From contig JAFYGL010000018.1 in assembly GCA_017543165.1 (NCBI GenBank), positions 1-6,397 of the forward strand: a stretch of DNA of 6,397 bases, in the 5' to 3' direction. A program made the position numbers and the translations under genes. Within the stretch, counting starts at the first letter, position 1. Every line of letters starts with the position of its first letter. Positions 1-5,376 of this stretch are shown piece after piece. The notes below the pieces were generated by a model, which was not told the DNA's origin, made no database searches, and saw only the letters and a list, made by a program, of their open reading frames with translations. Source of the stretch: Victivallales bacterium (GTDB lineage Bacteria > Verrucomicrobiota > Lentisphaeria > Oligosphaerales > Oligosphaeraceae).

Positions 1-848
1 CTGCCTTCTTTCATACCTTCTTCCCTGCCTTCCTTCATGCCTTTCCTCATGCCCGAGTTAAAGCTGCTCCTCCTCATCATTGTAACTGCCCTGCACATAT
101 TGACATGCCCTCCGTTTTCGTCCTCGTTGACTGTCTCCAAATCCATATTGTAATACACCTTCAGGAAGTCCAGGGTTGACCTGCGCAGGTGGATGCCGTT
201 GATTTCCTTCGCAAACTCATTCAGGCTGCCCTGGTTTCTAGAGGCTGGGAAAGAACATAGCACAACTTTCCAATCTGTACATAGACGGGAGAGAAAATTA
301 TCGTCCAAATTGTATGGGTCTATCAGCACTATGTTGCCCTGCTCCGCAAATTGCACGACATCGTCGTCCCTGTAGTCCGCCAGATCCACAAACGAGCGCG
401 CCCCCGTCCAGGCTGACTTGCCGAAATTCAGCACCAGCGTCACCACCAGTGGCAGCCTGCGCCGCCTGCTGTACCTGGGCTCCTTCACCAGGCGTGAATA
501 CTCCCGTATGTTGTATTCGTGGACGCGCAGCGGCATTTTCCAGTCCGGCGTCCCCTGCACCTCAATGCACAGCACAAAGCCGTGTCCGCCGCCAGTGTCC
601 ACGAAGAACGCCAGGTCCCTGAAGCGGTTGTCGGTTGCAATGGCGCCATTCCTTCGCGTCAGCGCATTGAGCTCCACGGGCCGCGGCGTGAGCATTTCAG
701 GCCTCACGACCGCCATGCCGCCGTATATCCTGGCGTTGACCAGATTCGCCACCATGTCCATGTCCTGGAACATCATCTTCGCCGCGGCGTCAAGCACCAT
801 CCCAGTGCTTGCCTCCTCTCTTATGCCAGTGTCGTTTTCGTTTTCCAT
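1..848 (-). CDS. Rpn-family recombination-promoting nuclease / putative transposase (PD-(D/E)XK), 3' end cut by window
   Basis: An open frame of 282 codons runs from an ATG at 848 to the left edge with no stop, so the C-terminus is missing. The start follows AAGGGAG (857-863) with 8 nt spacing; an in-frame TAG lies at 894-896. The N-terminus (about residues 20-55) resembles the helical region that opens gut-bacterial Rpn/PDDEXK-transposase proteins. RFRDLAFF (Asp78) and CIEVQG (Glu96-x-Gln98) form the D...ExQ nuclease core. They are followed by the family-typical MPLRVHEYN (105-113) and LPLVVTLVLNFGKSAWTGAR. The visible end is a four-residue repeat, GMKEGREEGMKEG, usual for the tails of these proteins. 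Family members (E. coli RpnA is the studied case) are Mg-dependent DNA endonucleases that promote RecA-independent recombination; activity here is inferred. No terminal inverted repeats are visible in the window. The family assignment is firm, but whether it transposes is unknown. Confidence 0.85.
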   Translation of the reverse strand, partial: MENENDTGIREEASTGMVLDAAAKMMFQDMDMVANLVNARIYGGMAVVRPEMLTPRPVELNALTRRNGAIATDNRFRDLAFFVDTGGGHGFVLCIEVQGTPDWKMPLRVHEYNIREYSRLVKEPRYSRRRRLPLVVTLVLNFGKSAWTGARSFVDLADYRDDDVVQFAEQGNIVLIDPYNLDDNFLSRLCTDWKVVLCSFPASRNQGSLNEFAKEINGIHLRRSTLDFLKVYYNMDLETVNEDENGGHVNMCRAVTMMRRSSFNSGMRKGMKEGREEGMKEG

Positions 849-895
849 ATACAAGACTCCCTTCAATATAATTCCACCTGTTCTCGACGCGCCCT

Positions 896-923
896 AATTT
901 ACACTGGCAATCCAACTTGTCAA
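896..923 (-). promoter_or_regulatory. Candidate sigma70 promoter for the Rpn-family gene
   Basis: Read on the minus strand, a perfect -35 box TTGACA (918-923) is followed after 16 nt by TAAATT (896-901), a 4/6 match to the -10 consensus. Transcription would start near 889 and give a leader of about 40 nt containing the AAGGGAG ribosome site. The position, directly upstream of the gene and downstream of AT-rich DNA, supports the call. The -10 box is imperfect. Confidence 0.55.
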
Positions 924-1064
924 ATGCGTTTTCTGTTGTTTTGTGATTTTTAAATTATGGTATTAAAGAATTTATGTATTTTTAAATAATACTATAATAA
1001 AGAAAGAAATGAAAGGCATTATACAACATAAAATGGCATTTATTGCATAAGCAAGTGCTTTTCA
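924..1064. other. AT-rich intergenic stretch without a gene
   Basis: This segment is strikingly AT-rich compared with the flanking genes and carries runs of T and A on both strands. No open frame with plausible codon use crosses it. It contains a TATAAT-like box on the minus strand (about 1018-1023) without a matching -35, and a 5-bp hairpin AAGCA/TGCTT (1049-1060). It probably acts as upstream promoter DNA for the Rpn-family gene. Nothing else is supported. Confidence 0.5.
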
Positions 1065-1190
1065 GGGACCAAAGGGACGAAGGGACCAAAGGGACCAAAG
1101 GGACAATCTGTGTGAATGTCTCTTCGTCCCTTCGTCCCTTCGTCCCTTCGTCCCTTCGTCCCTTCGTCCCTTCGGTCCCTTTGTCCCTTG
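1065..1190. repeat. Inverted pair of short tandem arrays (GGGAC(C/G)AA and TTCGTCCC)
   Basis: The right arm has six perfect tandem copies of the 8-mer TTCGTCCC (1123-1170), then the variants TTCGGTCCC and TTTGTCCC to about 1190. The left arm (1065-1104) has five GGGAC cores spaced 8 or 9 bp apart, in the opposite orientation. An 18-nt non-repeated spacer (1105-1122) separates them, so the two arms can pair into a long imperfect hairpin on either strand. Short open frames across it only translate the repeat (Gly-Thr-Lys-Gly-Arg-Arg-Asp-Glu on the minus strand) and are not credible genes. There is no T-run next to the arms, so it is not a standard intrinsic terminator. Confidence 0.85.
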
Positions 1191-1259
1191 AAATAATAGC
1201 CCAATCAACAATCATCCTGTTAACCAGGAGTTGGCAATGGGGAACATAGCTTCAATAAA

Positions 1260-1327
1260 AAAACTCTGCGTCTTTGCGTCTTTGCGCCTCCGCGCCTCTG
1301 CGTTAAAAACTCTGCGCCTCTGCGTTA
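1260..1327. repeat. Degenerate GCGTCTTTGCG-type intergenic repeat, two partial copies, overlapping the metH stop codon
   Basis: One copy spans about 1260-1306: AACTCTGCGTC, TTTGCGTC, TTTGCGCC, TCCGCGCC, TCTGCGTTAAA. A shorter copy spans 1308-1329: AACTCTGCGCC, TCTGCGTTAAA. Both end in TCTGCGTTAAA. Translated, it gives the Phe-Ala-Ser-Leu-Arg-Leu or Asn-Ala-Glu-Ala-Arg-Arg-Arg strings known from spurious predictions in many unrelated environmental genomes. From general knowledge this looks like a member of that widespread class. Its right edge provides the metH stop codon (TTA on the plus strand, 1325-1327). Confidence 0.7.
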
Positions 1328-3736
1328 AATATGTTCGCTCCAGGCGGTGCAGATGCGGACGGTTTCCATGGCGTCCCTGGCGTATTTGTCGGCGTGGATG
1401 CTGTCTGCGTATTCCTGTGTCAAAACAGCGCCGCCCACGATGACCTTGCACCAGGGCGCATTCTTGTGAACCAGGGCAATAGTCTCCTCCATTGCGCCCA
1501 CGGTGGTTGTCATCAGCGCGGAAAGTCCCGCGACAGGTGCATGCAGCTCCAGCACCTTGTCCAGAATAGCCTGCGGTGCAACGTCCTTTCCTAAATCAAT
1601 CACCTGGAAGCCATAGTTCTCCAGCAATAAATGCACGATGTTCTTGCCGATATCGTGGATGTCGCCCTTCACCGTCGCCAGCACCACCTGGCATTTGGGC
1701 TTGGTGCTTTCATTTGAGACATTTGCCTTCTCCTTGATTTTGCCGAAGGAGGCGCTGGCTGCCTCGGCGCTCATGAGAAGCTGCGGCAGATACACGCTCT
1801 TCTTCTCAAAGCCACGCCCGACGATGTCCAGCGCGGGAATGATGTCCTCCTGCACGATGGCCATGGGTTCCATGCTTTGCAGCAGTGTGGCCGTGATGGC
1901 GCCTGCCTCCTTGACCAGCCCTTTCACAATGGCGTGCTGCAACTGGGATTTTCCTTCCTCCTGCGTCACAGGCGCAGCCTCTGGCTTCTGCGCAGCAGAC
2001 GTCGCAGGCGCATAATTTGCGGCAAATGCCATGTAATCGCTGCAATTGGCATCCAGCCCGCGCAATGCACGGTATGTGAAATAGGCCTTCATCATCTCGT
2101 CGGAGAAGGGATTCATGATTGCGGCGGACAGCCCCTTGCTCAGTGCCATTGTGAAGAATGTGCCGTTGACGAGGTCCCTGTTGGGCAGGCCAAATGACAC
2201 ATTGGACACGCCCAGCGATGTATGGCAGCCCATCTCCCCCGCGATGACGGCTATCGCGCCCAAGGTGGCATTTGCGGCATTCTGGTCCGCGCTGATGGTC
2301 ATTGCCAGTGTATCGAAGATGAGGTCCTTCTTGTCCAGGCCATATTGCCTGGCTGTGTCCAGTATCTTTCTGGCGATTGCGACGCGTCCCTCCGCGGTTT
2401 CGGGGATGCCCTTTTCGTCCAGTGTCAGAGCCACCACCAGCCCGCCGTACTTCTTCACCAGGGGGAAGATGGCCTTCATGCTCTCTTCCTTGCCATTGAC
2501 GGAATTGATCATTGCCTTGCCATTGTAGTAGCGCAACGCCTTCTCCATGGCCTCTGGAGATGCGGTGTCAATTTGCAAAGGCAGGTCAATTACCGCCTGC
2601 AATTCCCTGACGGAGGCCAGCAGCATCTCGGTCTCGTTGATTTCAGGCAGCCCCACGTTAACATCCAGAACATGCACGCCCTTTTCCTGCTGCTTGAGGC
2701 CCTCGCTCAGAATAAAGCCCATGTCATTCTCGCGCAGAGCCTGCTTCAGGCGCTTCTTGCCAGTGGGATTAATACGTTCGCCAATAAGCACAGGCGAGGC
2801 CCCGAACACAACGGCCTTCGTGTATGAGGACACCATGGTGTAATCATGATGCGCCACTGGCGCTGGCGCCTTGCCGCGCATGCGCGACACCACTTGCGAT
2901 ATGTATTCTGGCGTGGTGCCGCAGCAGCCGCCTGCCACCCGCACGCCCTCCTGCATCATTGCCGCGACGTCCTCGCCGAATTCCTCTGATCCCACATTGA
3001 ACACGGTCCTGCCATTCACTGAACTTGGCATGCCAGCATTGGGTTTGAACAGCACAGGCACATCCGCATACTTGAGATACTCCCGCACCACTGGCATCAG
3101 CGCCTTTGGCCCCAGGGAACAGTTCACTCCCAGCGCATCCACGCCCATGCCTTGTAGCATCGCCACCATTGCGGCAGGGCAGGCGCCCGTCATCAATTTG
3201 CCATCCTCGCTGTATGCATTGGACACGAACACTGGCAAATCGCAGTTCTCCTTGACAGCCAGGAGCGCGGCCTTTGTCTCATAGCAGTCATTCATGGTCT
3301 CCAGCAGCACCAGGTCCGCCCCATTTTTCACACCGAGCCTGACGGTATTGGCGAATACGGAGACTGCCTCCTCGAAGTCGAAGTCGCCGAATGGTTTGAG
3401 CAACTTGCCCAACGGGCCAATGTCCAGCGCAATGTATTTTGCCTGGGGGGCATTGGCGGTCTCGCGGGCGGCGCGTGCATTGTCAAATGCCGCCGCGATG
3501 ATGCGCTCCAGTTCGTCCTGCTGGAATTTCAAGGTGTTGGCGCCGAATGTATTTGAGCCGACCACGTTGCTGCCCGCCTCAAAATACGCGCGGTGTATGG
3601 CGATTATCTCCTCTGGATGGGAGATGTTCCAGCGCTCTGGATATTCGCCAGGCTGAAGCCCCCTGCTTTGCAGGATAGTGCCTGTGCCGCCATCCAAAAA
3701 CACATTGTTGTCTGCCAAATATTCCCTGATGTCCAT
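1325..3736 (-). CDS. metH: Cobalamin-dependent methionine synthase lacking the activation domain (803 aa)
   Basis: Transfers the methyl group of 5-methyltetrahydrofolate to homocysteine through cob(I)alamin/methylcobalamin in the cytoplasm. Residues 1-285 are the zinc homocysteine S-methyltransferase domain, opening with FLDGGTGT and bearing the ligands Cys206 (GVNCS) and Cys271-Cys272 (GGCCGTTP). Residues about 300-570 are the pterin-binding barrel (LIGERINPTGKK, VLDVNVGLPE, LQIDTASPEAME, MINSVNG, LGVSNVSFGLPNR). An Ala/Pro-rich linker (576-595) leads to the cobalamin cap domain and the B12 Rossmann domain with GDIHDIGKN (cobalt ligand His694), GLSALMTTT and VGGA. The protein stops after the B12 domain. 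The C-terminal AdoMet/activation domain of the roughly 1,200-aa E. coli enzyme is absent and is encoded as a separate gene just upstream. I chose ATG 3736 because the family N-terminus begins there. A GTG at 3778 adds 14 residues translated from a hairpin repeat. The ribosome site is weak (AAAGAAAAC). The stop lies in a repeat. Confidence 0.96.
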   Translation of the reverse strand: MDIREYLADNNVFLDGGTGTILQSRGLQPGEYPERWNISHPEEIIAIHRAYFEAGSNVVGSNTFGANTLKFQQDELERIIAAAFDNARAARETANAPQAKYIALDIGPLGKLLKPFGDFDFEEAVSVFANTVRLGVKNGADLVLLETMNDCYETKAALLAVKENCDLPVFVSNAYSEDGKLMTGACPAAMVAMLQGMGVDALGVNCSLGPKALMPVVREYLKYADVPVLFKPNAGMPSSVNGRTVFNVGSEEFGEDVAAMMQEGVRVAGGCCGTTPEYISQVVSRMRGKAPAPVAHHDYTMVSSYTKAVVFGASPVLIGERINPTGKKRLKQALRENDMGFILSEGLKQQEKGVHVLDVNVGLPEINETEMLLASVRELQAVIDLPLQIDTASPEAMEKALRYYNGKAMINSVNGKEESMKAIFPLVKKYGGLVVALTLDEKGIPETAEGRVAIARKILDTARQYGLDKKDLIFDTLAMTISADQNAANATLGAIAVIAGEMGCHTSLGVSNVSFGLPNRDLVNGTFFTMALSKGLSAAIMNPFSDEMMKAYFTYRALRGLDANCSDYMAFAANYAPATSAAQKPEAAPVTQEEGKSQLQHAIVKGLVKEAGAITATLLQSMEPMAIVQEDIIPALDIVGRGFEKKSVYLPQLLMSAEAASASFGKIKEKANVSNESTKPKCQVVLATVKGDIHDIGKNIVHLLLENYGFQVIDLGKDVAPQAILDKVLELHAPVAGLSALMTTTVGAMEETIALVHKNAPWCKVIVGGAVLTQEYADSIHADKYARDAMETVRICTAWSEHI

Positions 3737-3754
3737 TGTTTTCTTTGTTTTTGT

Positions 3755-3877
3755 GTGGGCGCCGATGTCGGCGCCCACTCAAGTTGCCCTGGCAAAAACA
3801 ACGCCAAGAGCATTACTATAATTCTATGTGTTTGTTTCCGCTAAGGCAACCTGAGTGGGCGCCGCCTCGGCGCCCAC
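3755..3877. repeat. REPIN-like pair of inverted hairpin repeats between the activation gene and metH
   Basis: Hairpin A (3755-3778) pairs GTGGGCGCCGA with TCGGCGCCCAC. Hairpin B (3855-3877) pairs GTGGGCGCCG with CGGCGCCCAC around CCT. Each hairpin carries the same flank, in opposite orientation: 3770-3788 and 3845-3863 are inverted repeats matching at 18 of 19 bases. The unit is therefore about 34 bp, and two copies face each other around 56 bp of AT-richer DNA (3789-3844). This is the architecture of REPINs/BIMEs. Neither hairpin is followed by a T-run, so they are poor intrinsic terminators. Hairpin A ends 18 nt upstream of the metH start and may affect mRNA stability or translation. Confidence 0.8.
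3821..3849 (-). promoter_or_regulatory. Candidate sigma70 promoter for metH inside the inverted-repeat element
   Basis: On the minus strand TTGCCT (3844-3849, 4/6 to the -35 consensus) is followed after exactly 17 nt by TAGAAT (3821-3826, 5/6 to the -10 consensus). Transcription would begin near 3814 and give metH a leader of about 78 nt that contains hairpin A. The -35 box lies in the flank of hairpin B. A perfect TATAAT also exists on the plus strand (3817-3822), but I see no suitable -35 for it and no gene that it would serve. Confidence 0.4.
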
Positions 3878-3878
3878 A

Positions 3879-4490
3879 TTAGTTTATCCCCGCAATGGCT
3901 GTCACCGACTTTGTGGGTGTCATAAGCAGGCTGCTTGTCAGCGACAGGCCTATTTTTCTGTTGCAATCCAGTACCGCGAAAATCTGCGATTGCAATTCCA
4001 AAGGCAGGTCACCGTAGCCAGGGCTGAAGCGTGGGCGCAACGGGCCTTCCTGGCTGGCGATTTCCTCACAGAACACATCGCAGAGCGCCTCGATGCGCTC
4101 CGCGCCGATTGCCTGGCAGAACAGCGCCTTCACTGGCGAAATGCGGCCATATTTGGCGACCAGCCTGTCAGGCGCAATGCCCACGGTTGCGGCAAAAAGC
4201 AGGATTTTCTTGCAGCCAGAGAGATTTGCGGCCAGTGACCTGGACGCAACTTTTGCAAAGCCAAGGTCCAGTTCTTCACAATTTATTTGCGAGGACGCCG
4301 TCGGTACCGCCAAAGGAAAGAATCGCCAGCACACCTTGTATGAAAGGAGTGGCAGCAATTCCGCGATGCATTCCTCGAAAAGCGGCGCCTGTTCAGGAGG
4401 CAATTCCCTGGCTCCTGCGTAGCGCAGGGCCTCCCGCCTGTCCAGCGGTGGTTCAGGGATATTCTCTATGTGCAGGATGCCGTCACTCAT
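3879..4490 (-). CDS. Stand-alone methionine synthase activation (AdoMet-binding) protein (203 aa)
   Basis: Corresponds to the C-terminal reactivation domain of full-length MetH, which binds S-adenosylmethionine and supports reductive methylation of inactive cob(II)alamin. The diagnostic stretch is RFSPGYGDLPLELQ (154-167), equivalent to the RPAPGYPACPD AdoMet loop of E. coli MetH. It is followed by GLSLTSSLLMTPTKSVTAI (181-199), the other conserved segment. The N-terminal RREALRYAGAR (18-28) is also typical of separate activation proteins. From established knowledge, Thermotoga maritima has the same split (TM0268 for MetH, TM0269 for this domain). It starts one base after the metF stop (TAG-A-ATG) with no strong ribosome site, so translation is probably coupled to metF. 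It ends just before the inverted-repeat element that precedes metH. The metH gene here lacks exactly this domain, so a trans-acting partnership is the natural reading. The electron donor (a flavodoxin or similar) is not in the window. Confidence 0.92.
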   Translation of the reverse strand: MSDGILHIENIPEPPLDRREALRYAGARELPPEQAPLFEECIAELLPLLSYKVCWRFFPLAVPTASSQINCEELDLGFAKVASRSLAANLSGCKKILLFAATVGIAPDRLVAKYGRISPVKALFCQAIGAERIEALCDVFCEEIASQEGPLRPRFSPGYGDLPLELQSQIFAVLDCNRKIGLSLTSSLLMTPTKSVTAIAGIN

Positions 4491-4491
4491 T

Positions 4492-5376
4492 CTAGAGGCT
4501 CTTTCCCAGGATTGAGGAAAGATTGTCCATTATCTTGGCGGCCACATCTGGCTTGTTCATGCTATAGACATGCACATTCTTTATGCCGTTGGCGTACAAA
4601 TCAATGATCTGGTCCGTGGCATAGACGATGCCCGCCTGCTTCATGGTGTCTGGATTGTCGCCAAAGCGGTCCACCAGACTCCTGAAGCGATGTGGCATGA
4701 ATGACCCAGACAGTTTTATTGCCCGCTCCACCTGCTTTGCGTTGGTGATTGGCATGATTCCCGGCATGACTGGGACGGTTATCCCAGCCTCACGTATCTT
4801 GTAGAGGAAGCTGTAGAAAAGATTGTTGTCGAACACCATCTGCGTTGTCAGGAAATCGCACCCTGCGTCCACCTTTTCCTTAAGGTACTTGATGTCCTCC
4901 ACCTGGTTTGCGCTTTCTGGATGCACCTCGGGATAGCAGGCGCCGCCGATGCAGAAATCCGCCTCTTGCTTCAACTGGCGCACCAATTCCACCGCGTTAT
5001 GGTATGCCCAGGTGCTGCGGTCGCCTGAGGCGGCCAGTTCAGGCGTCAAATCGCCGCGCAGCGCCATGACATTCTCAATGCCAGCCGCCTTCATGTCCGC
5101 AATGCGCTGCCGCACAGTTTCCTGGGTTGAGGAAACGCAGGTCAGATGCGCCAGGCTTGGCACGCCCAGGCTTTCCTTGATGTTGCGGGCAATCTGCAAT
5201 GTGTATTGGCTGGTGCCGCCGCCTGCGCCGTAGGTCACGCTCACAAATGCGGGGTGCAGCGCGGCAATCTCCTCTGTCGCTTTCTTTACGCTTTCGTATG
5301 AGGTGCTTGTCTTTGGTGGAAAAACCTCAAACGAAAGGGAGAATCTATTTTGGTTCAATATCTGTGTCAGTTTCAT
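4492..5376 (-). CDS. metF: 5,10-methylenetetrahydrofolate reductase (294 aa)
   Basis: Flavoenzyme that reduces 5,10-methylene-THF to 5-methyl-THF, the methyl donor for the MetH encoded two genes downstream. It is a single TIM-barrel protein of normal bacterial length. Conserved segments in order: SLSFEVFPPKTS (Glu17, the catalytic acid equivalent to E. coli Glu28), FVSVTYGAGGG (44-54), HLTCVSST, NVMALRGDL (Asp109, near the flavin), ACYPEVHPES, FLTTQMVFDN (Gln179) and VMPGIMPI. I chose the ATG at 5376 because the family N-terminus begins there and AGGTG lies 5 nt upstream. The frame stays open further upstream to 5676, but that part has no family similarity and lies antiparallel-free within the preceding gene. 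The start overlaps the stop of the upstream hydrolase gene (ATGA, 5373-5376), and the activation-protein gene begins one base after its stop. Confidence 0.97.
   Translation of the reverse strand: MKLTQILNQNRFSLSFEVFPPKTSTSYESVKKATEEIAALHPAFVSVTYGAGGGTSQYTLQIARNIKESLGVPSLAHLTCVSSTQETVRQRIADMKAAGIENVMALRGDLTPELAASGDRSTWAYHNAVELVRQLKQEADFCIGGACYPEVHPESANQVEDIKYLKEKVDAGCDFLTTQMVFDNNLFYSFLYKIREAGITVPVMPGIMPITNAKQVERAIKLSGSFMPHRFRSLVDRFGDNPDTMKQAGIVYATDQIIDLYANGIKNVHVYSMNKPDVAAKIMDNLSSILGKSL

Noticed and set aside
418..897. Plus-strand open frame of 159 codons
   Set aside because: It is the antisense shadow of the Rpn-family gene, whose minus-strand frame carries clear nuclease motifs.
982..1215. 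A 77-codon minus-strand open frame and a mirror plus-strand frame (1043-1249)
   Set aside because: Most of each frame is the translated 8-mer repeat (Gly-Thr-Lys-Gly-Arg-Arg-Asp-Glu or Ser-Ser-Leu-Arg-Pro-Phe-Val-Pro). There is no ribosome site or recognisable protein.
1231..1451. Short open frames on both strands across the GCG/TTTGCG repeat
   Set aside because: They encode the Phe-Ala-Ser-Leu-Arg-Leu or Ala-Glu-Ala-Arg-Arg-Arg strings typical of spurious predictions on this repeat, and they overlap the end of metH.
2875..2886. Perfect 12-bp palindrome CGCGCATGCGCG within metH
   Set aside because: It lies in the coding sequence for the interdomain region (Arg-Met-Arg-Gly) and is explained by GC-rich codons. 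There is no second copy or context suggesting an operator.
3737..3778. Longer metH starting at GTG 3778
   Set aside because: The 14 extra residues come entirely from hairpin A and its A-rich flank. The family N-terminus begins at ATG 3736.
3755..3877. The two GC-rich hairpins as intrinsic terminators
   Set aside because: Neither is followed by a U-tract on either strand. Their inverted duplication with shared flanks fits a repeat element better.
3737..3878. SAM or cobalamin riboswitch in front of metH
   Set aside because: The gap is too short and is almost filled by the inverted-repeat element. I see no B12-box or SAM-riboswitch core.
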